Of a stretch of DNA of 64,000 nucleotides, positions 10,362 through 20,844 are shown in pieces; within the stretch, counting starts at the first letter, position 1, and each line of letters begins with the position of its first letter. Origin of the DNA: Erinaceus europaeus (taxonomy: Eukaryota > Chordata > Mammalia > Eulipotyphla > Erinaceidae); the NCBI RefSeq assembly GCF_950295315.1, contig NC_080177.1:79225089-79289088 (forward strand), read 5' to 3'. Both the position numbers and the translations under genes were made by a program. Below the pieces are notes generated by a model, which did not search any database, had not been told where the DNA came from, and worked only from the letters and a program-made list of their open reading frames with translations.

Positions 10362-10503
10362 AAAATAAATATAATCTTATTTATGCTGAAAGTAAGAAGA
10401 GTAACCAAAAAGTTATTCTGCAGGCTCCAGAAGTGTTGTCCTAGACTTGAAAGCAACACCCCATGGCCACCTGCTGGAGCAGCACTCAGAGAACAGGACC
10501 AAG

Positions 10504-10640
10504 GGGCCGGGCAGCAGTGCCCCTGCTGGAGCACACACGGGACTGTGCACAAGGAGCCGAGTTCAAGCACCTAAGCCCATCTGTGGGGTGGGATGGGGCA
10601 ATGTGGGGGAAAGCTTCATAATCAGTAAAACAGATCTGCG

Positions 10641-10682
<42 letters not shown>

Positions 10683-10745
10683 CTCTCTTTCCCCTCCCCC
10701 TCTCAATTCTCTCTCTCTTATGAAACAAAAGAAAGGAGAAAGAAA
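10504..10745 (+). mobile_element. SINE-B, diverged
   Basis: A diverged head and B box (GAGTTCAAGC), then GGGGGAAAGCTTCATAATCAG and a TC-rich body with a long (TC)n run. Confidence 0.75.
10643..10678. repeat. (TC)n tract
   Basis: Eighteen TC units inside the SINE-B body. Confidence 0.95.
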
Positions 10746-10769
10746 TTGAGTCCTCTGGAATCTACCTAA

Positions 10770-11245
10770 AATAGACCTACTAGCTTTTCCCAGAATGGAG
10801 ACCTCAAATCTCATCTGCTATACTTCTGCCTTTAGGTTCCTGCTTATTAAGCAATTTGTTCTGCTTTATATCTTACTGCCTTTTCAGACACCAAGTTGTA
10901 GATGCTACCATGATGCCATCCTGACTTCTCTGGGCAGATGACCTCACCAATGTGCCCTGGAACCCCACCTCTCCAGAGCTCTGCCCCTCTAGGGAAAGAC
11001 AGAAATAGGCTGGGGGTGTGAATCGACCTGCCAACACCCATGTTCAGTGGAGAAGCAATTACAGAAGCCAGACCTCCCACCTTCTGCATCCTATCATGCT
11101 CCCAGAGGGATAAAGAATAGGAAAGCTTTCAAGGGAGGGGATGGGATACAGAGTTCTGGTGGTGGGAACTGTGTGGAATTGTGCCGTTCTTATCCCACGG
11201 TCTTGTAGATATTTTTTATCTTATGAATTAAAAAAAATTTTTTTA
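10770..11245 (+). mobile_element. LINE-like 3' end, older subfamily, copy 3
   Basis: It aligns by eye with the 740-base unit from about its middle (GCCTTTAGGTTCC, AAGCAATTACAGAAGCCAGACC, GGAGGGGATGGGATACAG). It differs enough to be another subfamily, and stops break the frame that stays open in copies 1 and 2. The polypurine tract and A/T-rich end are present. The TSD is not clear. Confidence 0.7.
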
Positions 11246-11287
11246 AAGTTTTTTAAAAAGTAAATAAATAAATACTTGTCAAACTGT

Positions 11288-11312
11288 AAAAAAAAAAAAA
11301 AAAAAAAAAAAA
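11288..11312. repeat. A-run
   Basis: Twenty-five consecutive A. Confidence 0.97.
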
Positions 11313-11334
11313 GTAAAGGAAAGAGGTAAAAGGT

Positions 11335-11420
11335 ACAAGGAAAGGAAGAAGCCCTGCCAGGAGCAGTGGACTCAGTGCAGACACTACTGAGCCTCAGCAA
11401 TGACTGGTGGCAAATAAACA
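11335..11420 (+). mobile_element. SINE 3' module fragment
   Basis: Only the terminal module is recognisable (CAGGAGCAGTGGACTCAGTG, ending ACTGGTGGCAAATAAA). Its head may have been separated by the LINE-like insertion upstream. Confidence 0.65.
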
Positions 11421-11647
11421 GACCAAAAGAGAGGGTCTAGAAAAGAAAGAACTTTACTTACAAACGAGAGTTCTGTTCTCCCTTTTTCTGTTCTTCAAAC
11501 TTTGAAACTTACAGGAATGGACCAACATTGAACTTTGATGTTCAGAAACTTAGATGGCAATCACTACACCACCCTAACCTTTTCAACACTAGGAAGAAGA
11601 TGAACTTCACCACAGAGTTTAAAGGCCTGTTGAGAGAAAGCTATCTG

Positions 11648-12324
11648 ATGGCTGCAAAGAAATGTGCACGTGTATCTCATTCCTCCAGAGAGAGATCTGT
11701 CAGAGGAGAGGATTAGCACGGGGACAGAAATGTGCATGTGTATCTCATTCCTCCAGAGAGAGAGAGATCCGTCAGAGGAGAGGATTAGCACGGGGACAGT
11801 GAGTCCTAGCTGTGGTTTCACACTGCTTCGAGGAGATCGGGGAGTCTCAGCAGATACGGCAAGTTTTCAGAACACAAATGCTGGTTCAACCAATTTGTGG
11901 AGCTAAATGAGTGTCACGCAGCAGGACTGACTGTCAGTGCCGGCGACATTATGCTTGAAAGCTGTGGGTGGTTAGCAGACGTCTAACACCGTCAGCACAT
12001 GGCTGACACAGAACAGGATATCAACTTGTGAGGGACTGTGGGGACTGGGGGCTATTTAAGGGAGGACTGCTGATGTGATCCCTTTAGCTTCTTTCTCTTC
12101 TTGCTGTCTTCTCGTCGATCCCCAAGACCCATGCACGGAGGAGGCTACATGCTGCTGAATGGACGTTGAAGGGCTCATGCTCAGGCCACACAGCTGGCCA
12201 ATCTTCTCTCTCTTGCCTCTTTCCTTCTTGCATTTTTTTTAACCTTTTTCTACTGCGGTTTTTAAGAACCCAATAAACTGTTGCCTTTAGAAACCTCGTC
12301 GAAAGAGCCGTTTTGATTTTTTCA
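11648..12324 (+). mobile_element. Probable solo LTR of an endogenous retrovirus
   Basis: This is non-SINE DNA with LTR-like order. A TATA-like CTATTTAAG lies near 12052, a CT-rich stretch follows, and AATAAA sits at 12272-12277. About 50 bases later there is a CA end (12323-12324) with no A-tail, which argues against a retroposed mRNA. The left boundary is uncertain and I found no convincing target duplication. There is no primer-binding site or internal gene downstream, so if correct it is a solo LTR. I cannot assign the retrovirus class. Confidence 0.45.
11660..11799. repeat. Tandem duplication of about 70 bases
   Basis: Units of 68 bases (11660-11727) and 72 bases (11728-11799) share TCATTCCTCCAGAGAGAG and GAGGATTAGCACGGGGACAG. 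They differ mainly by one extra GAGA. They lie in the left part of the LTR-like segment. Confidence 0.93.
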
Positions 12325-12636
12325 GTATGTCAGAGAATTAGATAACAATGAACTATCTTATCTTGAAATCAGAAGGGAAAAAAAAATAACATCCCATACA
12401 TTCCCGTTCACTGGAGGAGGGAGATCCTAGCATGTAACAGCAGTGAAAGAAATGTATTGCTCTAATGCATTCAGCTTATTCCAGGACCACCTCACAGCAC
12501 CAGTGAAAGTGGAATCCCCAGTGGCAGGAAATTAGAATGGCCATTTTAAATAGAGACTGAGTCCACCAAACCTAGTAACAGTCAGCAAATCAAACATCCT
12601 ACTAACTCAGCACCTGCTATTAAAAAAGGTGGTGGG
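12325..12636. other. Non-repetitive sequence, no gene seen
   Basis: Single-copy-like DNA between the LTR-like segment and a SINE. Confidence 0.45.
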
Positions 12637-12862
12637 GCTGGGTGGTGGTGCACCTTTTGAGTACACGTTACAATATGCAAGGACCCGGGTTCAAGAGCTC
12701 CTGGTCCCCACCTGCAGGGGAAAGCTTCAAGAGTGGTGACGCAGGGCTGCAGGTGTCTCTCTGTCTCTCTCCCTTTATCCCCATCTTCTCTCTCAATTTA
12801 TGGCTGACTCTAGCCAATTAATTCATTAATTAATAATAAATGTTATGTAAAAAAAAAAAGAC
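12637..12862 (+). mobile_element. SINE-B
   Basis: Head GGGCTGGGTGGTGGTGCACC, B box GGGTTCAAGAGC with a small change, full pyrimidine body and an A-rich tail. Confidence 0.9.
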
Positions 12863-13224
12863 TTAAACAAAATGGGCAAGTTAGTTATTTTTCAAAAGCT
12901 ATCTTCAGACCTTAGATATTGATAGCTACCCAGTACAACTCAGGACAGGAACAAAGCTTAAAAAGAGTAATGACAGCATTGGCTATTTCACGTTGGTGTT
13001 TACTACCGCTGGGGGTGAGGGTAGCAAAGTGTAACTTATTTAAAAGCAGAGCAGGAACTCATTGCAGCCAGCTGTTTGCCTTCCCACGCAGGGAGGGAGA
13101 GGGAGAGAGAGAGCGAGAGAATCTATCGAGTTTGTCTCTGTATTTGAGTAGGAAACAGAACAGAACAGTGACATGAATTGTGTTCTGATTTCAGTGCAAA
13201 TGGAAAACAAATGAGGGAACTTTT
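12863..13224. other. Non-repetitive sequence with a short GA tract
   Basis: No gene seen. A GAGAGA patch lies near 13087-13115. Confidence 0.45.
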
Positions 13225-13428
13225 CTTTCCTATGAGATAGCTTGTTTTAGTTCGCATGCGACAGCTATGAGGAGCAAGACTGAGAGTGAAAGAGGAAGAG
13301 AGGGTCAGGGTGGGGGGCGCGGGGAGAGGCCACAAAGCGCTACTCTGGTTCCTTCAGTGTTTGGGGTCAGACCTGGACACTCAGGCATGCAAGTCTTATG
13401 CTCTGGCAGCTGAGCTATTTCCCCAGTG
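13225..13428 (-). mobile_element. Old SINE, minus strand (SINE-D-like)
   Basis: A purine-rich body is followed by CAGACCTGGACACTCAGGCATGC and CTGAGCTATTTCCCCAG, the inverted layout of SINE-D, but strongly diverged. Confidence 0.55.
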
Positions 13429-14037
13429 ACAAAGAACTCTTCGTGGTACTTAATTGGGGCTGAGAATTGTTATTGAAGTACCTCTTATTAAGGTTAGATA
13501 AAAAAATCAACTAATACAAGACCTAAACTTTGGTGATAGGAAGATCACATTTCCATTTCACATGCACACAACTGCACAAGTGTGTGCAAGACCTAAACAG
13601 CCCCAACTCGCCCCACACCCATCTGTAAAGAGGCAGGCAAGAGAGAAAACTACTTAGCAGTAACATACAGAGATCTGCTTCCTTCTACCATTTCTATGCA
13701 GAGATCTCAATGTGATGCCCCAGAACTTTTCTGAAAGACACAATTCTGACACCAGTGGTTCCAAACGTAGGTGTTTTCCAACAATACAAACTTACAATCC
13801 ACAGTGTGGCAATACTTGCCCAACATAATTCAAAAGAAAGAACTGTGTTGATAAATGTGAAATCCAGCAAGCTGCTGCTTTAGAACCAACAAGCTCCAAA
13901 GACAGTTACTAACATTAACCTGAAGCACACACTTTAGAACAAACAAACAGAAGCTTCCTGTTCTTTCAGAGGTATTTTCCAAGGAATTCAAGACTAAAAT
14001 CTAGCGGGACTTAGTGCCTAAACTGGGAGATTGCATA
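13429..14037. other. Non-repetitive sequence, no gene seen
   Basis: About 600 bases of AT-rich single-copy-like DNA. Confidence 0.45.
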
Positions 14038-14049
14038 AAATGTAGACTT

Positions 14050-14219
14050 TTGTGGTTAAAGAGTCGGAAAGCTATCAGGGGGAGGAGATGGGATGTGGAG
14101 TTCTGGTGGTGGGAATCTGGTGGTGGGAATCTGGTGGTGGGAATCTGGTGGTGGGAATCGTGTGGAGCCCTCTTATCCTATGGTCTTGTCAGTGTTTCCA
14201 TTTTATAAATAATTTTTTT
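14050..14219 (+). mobile_element. LINE-like 3' end, copy 4, severely 5'-truncated
   Basis: Only the last 170 bases of the LINE-like unit are present (from GGAAAGCTATCAGGGGGAGG to TATGGTCTTGTCAGTG). TSD AAATGTAGACTT lies at 14038-14049 and 14220-14231. The polypurine tract has expanded into a 14-base minisatellite. Confidence 0.88.
14102..14157. repeat. 14-base G-rich minisatellite, 4 copies
   Basis: Four perfect tandem copies of TCTGGTGGTGGGAA inside the polypurine tract of the LINE 3' end. Other copies of the LINE carry one unit. Confidence 0.96.
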
Positions 14220-14231
14220 AAATGTAGACTT

Positions 14232-14782
14232 CCTTTAAAACAACCTTTATACTTACTTACTTTATACTTACTTCTACCTGGGAGCAAAGGGACAAAGGAG
14301 AAAGCTCTCCTGATCTGTTTACACCACAGTGGCCACAGGACAAATAACCAAACTAAACTGAACCACGGGGGTGAGTACTGGCTGGATAGCTGTAGTGCAT
14401 CACTGCTCATGAAGAATGGCCCTGTAGGGACAAAGACTTAAAAAGAATTGGAAGCTCGGAGGGTTGTGGCATGGACCGAGTTATTCTGAGCCTCTGAGAA
14501 GAAGGCCAGCAGCAAATGCTCTGAAACATTGAAGACACCACAAAAGATGACAGACTTTCAGACCCAGAAGGCTGGCTGCTGCTTACTTGAGTCTTTGTGG
14601 TGTGGTGATCTGAAAACCAGACAAGGAGCCTGGTTACTGTAAACTGAAGCATGATGTGGGGCGGCCAGAGATGTGAGTCAGAGCCCAACCCACCAAAGCA
14701 GAGCCCCCACAAGTACCACAGTGCTGCACTATGAAGCTTTCCAAAGTAGTTATGGGCAATAGGATAGAATCAAATGCAAGAC
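14232..14782. other. Non-repetitive sequence, no gene seen
   Basis: A 101-codon minus-strand open frame (14407-14712) lacks splice signals and recognisable motifs. Confidence 0.4.
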
Positions 14783-14902
14783 TCCTTTAAATATAAGACT
14801 ACATTGTTAGAAGTTACATCTATATATACTCATACACACACATCCTTTAAATATAAGACTACATTGTTAGAAGTTACATCTATATATACTCATACACATA
14901 CA
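14783..14902. repeat. 60-base tandem duplication
   Basis: Two 60-base units (14783-14842, 14843-14902) beginning TCCTTTAAATATAAGAC and ending in a CATACACA-type run. They are identical except near the very end, which implies a recent duplication. Confidence 0.96.
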
Positions 14903-15404
14903 TACCACATATACCATATATATATATATAATATATTCATTAAGAAATCTGGAATTCTTGACTTGGGGCTTATAATCACTGTACTGGTTAAAGGGAGACA
15001 TTTACTAGTATGGAAGAAATAATTTACACAAAGCAATCGCCAAGTCGTAAAAAGATATTAAATTCCCACTAGACGTGAACTTTTCACTTTTCTCCTCCTA
15101 GATGTTGGCTAATGACCCAATTATTTACACACCATGCAAAACAAAAATGAAAAGGTTGAGAGAAATTTATCCCAGGTCTTCAAGCATGGTCTCCTGGCTT
15201 CCAATTGCAAAAAAGAGACGAAGGGAGAGTTTAGCTGGGCACTCAACAAGTCGTCGGGACAAACAGCACCATAAGGACAAAGAGTTCCTAAGTACATACA
15301 TACTTCACACGCAGACTTCACAAACAGCCTGCGTTCATAGTCAGCAGGCTTTTGTGACTGATATTAAAGAATCTGACCAGCCAGGTAATAAAGAATTTGA
15401 TCGG
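14903..15404. other. AT repeat then non-repetitive sequence
   Basis: A short TATATA run (about 14913-14930), then single-copy-like DNA. A 109-codon plus-strand open frame (15102-15431) runs into a SINE and is not credible as a gene. Confidence 0.45.
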
Positions 15405-15560
15405 GGGCTGGGTGGTGGTGCAGCAGGTTAAGCATACGTAGAACTAAGTGCAAGGACCGCCCATGGATTCTGCCAGTTCAAGCCCCTGGCTCCCCACCTG
15501 CAGGAGGGAAGCTTCACAAGCAGCGAAGCAGGGCTGCAGGTGTCTTTCTTGCTCTTTCTC

Positions 15561-15773
15561 TTTCTACTTTATTGTCTTTATTTATTTATTGGGTAGAAAC
15601 AGCCAGGAATTGAGAGAGAAAGAGACAGGGAGAGAGGCAGAGAGACGCTTACAGCAGTCCTTCACCACTCGTGAAGCTTTTCCCCTGCAGGTGGGTGGGG
15701 ACTGGGGGCTCGAACCCGGGTTCTTACACATTATAACGTGTGCTCAACCAAGTGTACCACTGCCCAGGCCCTC
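15561..15773 (-). mobile_element. SINE-B, minus strand, nested
   Basis: It runs from TTATTTATTTATTGGGTAG through the purine body to the inverted B box GGGGCTCGAACCCGGG and ends CACTGCCCAGGCCC. Confidence 0.92.
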
Positions 15774-15794
15774 CAACTGCATTTTCTTCATCTA

Positions 15795-15837
15795 AGAAGT
15801 TAACCCTTGCTCCTCTCTTGAGAAGTTAACCCTTGCT
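15795..15837. repeat. Direct repeat AGAAGTTAACCCTTGCT
   Basis: A perfect 17-base word occurs twice with a 26-base period, at the junction between the nested SINE and the rest of its host SINE. Confidence 0.9.
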
Positions 15838-15917
15838 TGCCTCACTGGAATGTGCCACCACCCGGACACACACACCCCCCATCTCCCCCTCCTCTCAATT
15901 TCTCTCTGTCCTATCTC

Positions 15918-16580
15918 AAATATTTCCGCTTTAGTCAGCAAATGTGCTAACAATAATTTTATAATCGAACATCTGATTTCAACGACTCCAGGATGAACTG
16001 GTCAGTGTTTAACAAACAGCAGTGCCCCAGAGAACAGAGACAACTTCACTTCGGGCACTGTGCACGTACATACGCCCACAGGCAGCCAGCAGCAGTCACG
16101 CCTGCGAAACTGCACCGTGTGAACCAGGACCTCCTTCTGCTTCCCGTCTAGGGATGTGTCCTCTGGGACGATCACGCGGACACACCTATGGCACACAGTG
16201 CACTGTGTGCACACCGCAAGACTCACATTGCTCTGAGGCTCGTCTTCACGCTTCCTAAACCAAGATGCAGGGCTCTAGCTTGCTATCTCTTCCTTAAAAC
16301 GCAGCCTTACGGGCCCTTGATAGCGACAAGCGCCTGGGAGTGTATGTATACGTTATGTGAGTCTGTGAGTTGTCGAGGGACACAAAGTAAAATAAAGTAA
16401 AATGTTTGTATCACAAGTTGAAAACTGATCTTTCTGCCACTAACTATAACCTTGTTGATTTTTTTTTTGGTGGGGGGAGGGCAGACAGTAACATACTAAG
16501 TCTTCAGCATAAGCTTTAATGCATTGTCAGAGAAAACCCACTAATAAAAAAAAAAAGGCCTAATTAAAAGATTTACAGCT
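15918..16580. other. Non-repetitive sequence with weak coding-like frame
   Basis: The CpG content is slightly raised around 16030-16330. A 74-codon minus-strand frame (16002-16226) is Cys-rich at its start. No clear donor and acceptor pair supports it. Confidence 0.4.
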
Positions 16581-16835
16581 TAGGGGCTGGGGAGATGAAG
16601 CATAGTGGTTATGTCTTTCTCTCCTCCTCTGTCTTCCTCACTTCTCTCAATTTCTCTCTGTCCTATCCAACAATGATGACATCAATAACAACAACAATAA
16701 AACAACAAGGGCAACAAAAGAGAATAAATACATAAATATTAAAGAGAAAAAAATAAACTCAATCTAAAAAAATAAATAACTACAATAACAATAAAACAAC
16801 AGGGGTAACAAAAGGGGGGAAGCAAAAAAAAAGAA
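16581..16835 (+). mobile_element. Chimeric SINE, SINE-D head joined to SINE-A body
   Basis: GGGGCTGGGGAGATGAAGC and ATAGTGGTTATG (SINE-D-like head) run directly into GTCTTTCTCTCCTCC and the SINE-A pyrimidine body and CAA-rich stretch. A second partial SINE-A 3' part (AACAATAAAACAACAGGGG) follows. Confidence 0.7.
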
Positions 16836-17395
16836 AGAAAGAACATTCCTACTTCCTTCATGAAAAAATACAACACAACACAAAACAATACAATAAGGCT
16901 ATAAAGCACAGAAGGGGGAAAAAGTCAAAACTCTACAAAAGTCAAGTGCTCTACCTACCGCTTTTCATTCAGTCTACGGAAGAAATGTGCTTTTGCACCC
17001 TCACTCATTTCAGCCTCGATAATACTTTTGAACCCAAACCTTCCTTTCAAATTCCCGCAGTCAGAATGGAGAGTAGACAGCATTTCAGAGCACTCTGGAT
17101 AATCAATCTGTGCCAGTCGAGTTGCGATGATTCACACGGCGCTTTCCCAGACTAAGTGGTCAACGGCCGGTGCTTCCGAGTCCAGCAGGGTGTGGGGAAC
17201 AAGGACCTAATTACTGATCTGAGTCACTGTCTGCAGCTCCCCTGACAGTGGGCCAGCTCCCCACAGAGTGACTACTTCATTCTGAAATGTGAGCACAACC
17301 CATTTCTACCGACCCCTTTCCACGAATGGGGATAAGACACGCAGAAGAAGTAAAGTATCGGTTTCCTAAGCTGTGATTCCGAAAGGACTTGCCCG
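16836..17395. other. Non-repetitive sequence, no gene seen
   Basis: A-rich at the left (ACAACACAAAACAATAC), then single-copy-like DNA. No exon supported. Confidence 0.45.
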
Positions 17396-17425
17396 TAAAC
17401 AGCAAACACGTAAACAGCAAACACG
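17396..17425. repeat. Perfect 15-base tandem pair
   Basis: TAAACAGCAAACACG occurs twice head to tail. Confidence 0.95.
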
Positions 17426-17439
17426 GCAGAGACTGGAAG

Positions 17440-17745
17440 GCAGGGCACCCAGTAAGTCACATGTTACCAGGCGCAAGGACCCAGGTTCACGCTTCCTGTC
17501 TCCACCTACAGGGGCAAAGTTCACTAGTGATGGAGCAGAGCGGCAGGTGTCTCTCTTTCTGTCAGTCTCTCCCTGTCCTCTCAATTTCTCTCTAATGAGG
17601 AGGAGGCGGGCTAAGGGAGGGGGGTGAGGAGAAGAAAATGGCACTTGAGTGGTGAATTCATCATGTAGGCACTGAACCTCAGCAATAATCCTGGTGGCAG
17701 TAAATAATAATAATAACAATAATAATAATAATAATAATAAACCAG
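17440..17745 (+). mobile_element. SINE-B, diverged, with 3' module and (AAT)n tail
   Basis: A degraded head with AAGGACCCAGGTTCACGC, then a TC body, a 3' module ending AATAATCCTGGTGGCAG and an (AAT)n tail (about 17704-17738). Confidence 0.8.
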
Positions 17746-17746
17746 G

Positions 17747-17875
17747 TGGGGGTAGATAGCATGATGGTTATGCAAAGAGGCTCTCATGCCTGAAGTTCCA
17801 AAGTCCCAGGTTCAATCCCCCCAGCACCACCATAAGCCAGAGCTGAACAGTGCTCTAGTAAAACTAATAATAATA
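17747..17875 (+). mobile_element. SINE-D
   Basis: GATAGCATGATGGTTATGC, B box AGGTTCAATCCCC and GAGCTGAACAGTGCTCTAG are present. Confidence 0.92.
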
Positions 17876-17884
17876 TAAACCGCT

Positions 17885-18115
17885 ACACTGAAATCTACTG
17901 CTCCTGGTGGCCTTTTTTTTTTTTTTCCCGTTTTATTGGACAGGACAGAGAGAGATTGAGAGAAGAGTGAAAGATAGAAAGGGGGAAAGAAAGATGGACC
18001 ATCAGCAGACTTGCTTCACTGCTTGTGAAGGAACCCCCCTGCAGGTGGAGAGTGGGGTCCCCGCAGATGGTAATGTGTGTGCTTAACTGAGTATGCCATC
18101 ACCTGCCCCCCCCCA
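17885..18115 (-). mobile_element. SINE-A-like, minus strand
   Basis: It runs from CTACTGCTCCTGGTGGCC through a T-run and purine body to CCCCTGCAGGTGGAGAG and an inverted A-box region. The B box is degraded. Confidence 0.75.
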
Positions 18116-18187
18116 TTTTGTTTGTTTGTTTGTTTTGCTTAGGGTACATTAGATTTCTCTAGTGTGTTTTAGGAGAGCATACATACA

Positions 18188-18191
<4 letters not shown>

Positions 18192-18236
<45 letters not shown>
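18192..18236. repeat. (GT)n microsatellite
   Basis: An uninterrupted GT run of about 22 units after a short ACAT repeat. A TTTG repeat precedes it at about 18117-18133. Confidence 0.96.
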
Positions 18237-18237
<1 letters not shown>

Positions 18238-18239
18238 AT

Positions 18240-19170
18240 TCTCTATAGTGTATTTACATCTGAAATACATTGATGTTTGCAGAATAAGAGCCAAACAGGG
18301 AGTCAGAAATAACAGGTCCAGACCAGGCTCACGCACAGAGTGGGTCTAGGACGCTAAGCTCACACCTACACGGGGGGAAGGTTTGCACACCACAAGGGCA
18401 GGAGTCCTTCAGAGGAAGCAGCCATGTGGGTTGATTAAGGGGCAAAAACTCAAAGGGAAAAAAGAAGACAATCTGAAAGCAATAGGTGTTGTTCTCCTGT
18501 CTCTGCATGCTAAATCACCACCTATTAACCGTGAAGGCTGAGAAAAAGAACCAGTCAACACCAACACATCCTGCCAGTTTAATTAAACAGCATTATTCTG
18601 CTGGGGGAATGACTCCCACACTCCCCAGGGAGAAACTGATGCGTTACTAAAAATAAAGTGAAGATTCAGTGAATCACTAAGGCTGTTTTGGCTCCCAGTT
18701 TAAATTGGCTTAAAGGAAAAGGAACTGTGTCGGGTCAAGTACTTGGACTTTTGGAAGGACAGGCTTCTGGACTGGGTTCTCTGTCTTCACCCTGTGCAGT
18801 CACAGCAGACCTCACACCAGCACGTAACAACTTCCAGAGGAGAAGCAGCGACGGGAGGGATCTTCCTGCAGCTCTGTTTGAATTAAAGACTTCTGGCAAA
18901 AGCTTGACCACACGTCAGCTTTGGAATCTCACTGGCTAGGTCCGGATTACTGGGCCATTCCAGAAATCATCCCTCTGGCCCTGTAGCATCTAGTACAAGT
19001 TTCTGCCTGGTCTATAATCACTTGATCATGACCAAGTAGGGCTGAGACTGTCTCTAAACGAGGCTCGCTCTGTAGCTTCAGCCAATTCAAGTGAGTAGCA
19101 CAGGGGATGGAAGGCATGCTGGATGGATAGCGTTTACAGGGCAGACCTTAAGAAACAGTCATTTATCAGG
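18240..19170. other. SINE-free stretch, no gene seen
   Basis: About 0.9 kb of single-copy-like DNA. An 83-codon plus-strand frame at 18688 has no supporting borders. Confidence 0.45.
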
Positions 19171-19172
19171 GA

Positions 19173-19355
19173 GGCTGGGCGGTGGTGCGCTGGATTTACG
19201 CACACATGCTGAAGAACTCAGGTTTGAGTCCCTGCTCCCTGCCCCACAACCTGCAAGGAGGACACTTCATGAGTGCTGAAGCAGGTCTGCAGGTGTCTCT
19301 TTTTCTCTATGTCCCTCTCACTCTCAGTTTCTTAATAAAACTTTTTTTAAAAAAT
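19173..19355 (+). mobile_element. SINE-B
   Basis: Head GGCTGGGCGGTGGTGCGC, B box AGGTTTGAGTCCC, and a short body ending CTTAATAAAACTTTTTTT, i.e. AATAAA followed by a T-run. Confidence 0.85.
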
Positions 19356-19363
19356 TATGTTTG

Positions 19364-19655
19364 GGAGCCAGGCGGTAGTGCAGCTGGTTAAGTACACGTG
19401 GCTCGAAGCGCAAGGACTAACGTAAGGATCCCGGTTCGAGCCCCCGGCTCCCCACCTGCAGGGGAGTCGCTTCACAGGCGGTGAAGCAGGGCTGCAGGTG
19501 TCTGTCTTTCTCTCCTCCTCTCTGTCTTCCCCTCCTCTCTCCATTTCTCTCTGTCCTATCCAACAACGACAACAGCAATAAAAACAACAATAACTACAAC
19601 AACAAAAAAAAACAAGGGCATTAAAAGGGGGGGAAATAAACATAAAAAACTTTAA
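19364..19655 (+). mobile_element. SINE-A, short 3' end
   Basis: The B box GGTTCGAGCCC is intact. It ends in AAATAAACATAAAAAACTTT without the 3' module. Confidence 0.93.
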
Positions 19656-19872
19656 AATAAATATGTTTATTTATTTACTGAATAGAGACAGCCAGAAATA
19701 GAGAACAGAGAGAGAATGGGGTAATAAAAAGGGAAGGAACAAAAGAGACGCCCACAACACCGCTTCACCACTTGCAAAGCTTTCCCCCCTGTAGCTGAAG
19801 ACGAGGGGCTCGAACCCAGGTCCTTGCACATTGTAACATGTGCATTCAACCAGGTGCACAACCGCCTGGCCC
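19656..19872 (-). mobile_element. SINE-B, minus strand
   Basis: It abuts the preceding SINE tail to tail and ends with inverted B box GGGGCTCGAACCCAGG and ACCGCCTGGCCCCC. Confidence 0.9.
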
Positions 19873-20005
19873 CCTCCCAGTTTCTATCTGTCCTATCAAA
19901 TAAAAAATACAGGCAGAAATGGGAAATCTCTCCCAGTACTTACTATACTCTTGTGCCAAGGTCACAGACATGAGAGAACACCATCCGCATTAATGTGTGA
20001 TCTAC

Positions 20006-20023
20006 GGGGGGGGGGGGGGGGGG
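20006..20023. repeat. G-run
   Basis: Eighteen consecutive G, likely unstable in sequencing and assembly. Confidence 0.9.
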
Positions 20024-20212
20024 AGCACAGGATAAAGTCACCAAAATAAACAACTGCAAAACTTCACCCAAAATCTCATTTTCAGAAAGAGGCCACCCAG
20101 CCTTTTGAAAGTAAGCTCCTGCACTTAAATTAGAGATGAGAAAAAGCTCCCTAGAGCACTGTGTTTGGGCTCCATGTTTGTCTGCTTGCTTTTCTTTGGC
20201 TTTGTTTAGATT

Positions 20213-20541
20213 TTTGCCTCCAGGGTTATCGCCGGGGCTCGGTGCCTGCACCGCTGCTCCTCCTGGAGGCCATTTCCCCCCATTTTTTGTTGCCTTTGTT
20301 GTCACAGCCTTGTTTTTGTTGTTACTGTTGCCACTGACGTTGCTGGATAGGACAGAGAGAAATGGAGACAGATGGGGAGACAGAGACGGGGAGAGAAAGA
20401 CAGACACCTGCAGACCTGCTTCACCGCCTGTGAAGCGACTCCCCTGCAGGTGGGGAGCCGGGGGCTCGAACCGGGATCCTTAAGCCGGTCCCTGCGCTTT
20501 GCATCCTGTGCGTTTATCCCCCTGTGCTACCGCCCGACCCC
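20213..20541 (-). mobile_element. SINE-A with 3' module, minus strand
   Basis: A full-length copy with inverted module TTTGCCTCCAGGGTTATCGC, purine body, inverted B box GGGGGCTCGAACC and A-box end CTGTGCTACCGCCCGACCCC. Confidence 0.94.
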
Positions 20542-20840
20542 TCGTAGCGACATGTTTTCAGCACATGCTCAGAGGATGGAGAAAGGGAAACAGCAGAGGC
20601 TCAGCAGCACGGGACCACCAGGGGCACCAGGGCTCAGCATGTATGTCCCGTCCCCCACCAGCCTCCTGGCTACACTGCCAAGTATTTTCAAGTTAAAATC
20701 ATTTGTAGTCCCAATGACGAAAACAAAGCCCCCATGGACCTACTGTATTACAAAAGAATACTACTTACAGTACTTAAAGAAAACAAAATAAGTAAACAGC
20801 ATTTTTTTAAAAAAGTAGTCTGTCATACTCACAGAAACAA
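20542..20840. other. Non-repetitive sequence, no gene seen
   Basis: Part of 20700-20790 resembles an eroded LINE 3' region, but too weakly to call. Confidence 0.35.
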
Positions 20841-20844
20841 TCAG

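Larger units (their letters stand above)
15405..15915 (+). mobile_element. SINE-A split by an inverted SINE-B
   Basis: The head and B box (AGTTCAAGCCCC) lie left. The pyrimidine body resumes at about 15878 with CCCCATCTCCCCCTCC and TTTCTCTCTGTCCTATC. Confidence 0.8.

Noticed and set aside
10046..10570. 174-codon minus-strand frame
   Set aside because: It runs through SINE-D and low-complexity T-rich DNA.
16002..16226. Minus-strand Cys-rich frame of 74 codons
   Set aside because: It looks somewhat protein-like, but I found no paired acceptor and donor and no known motif.
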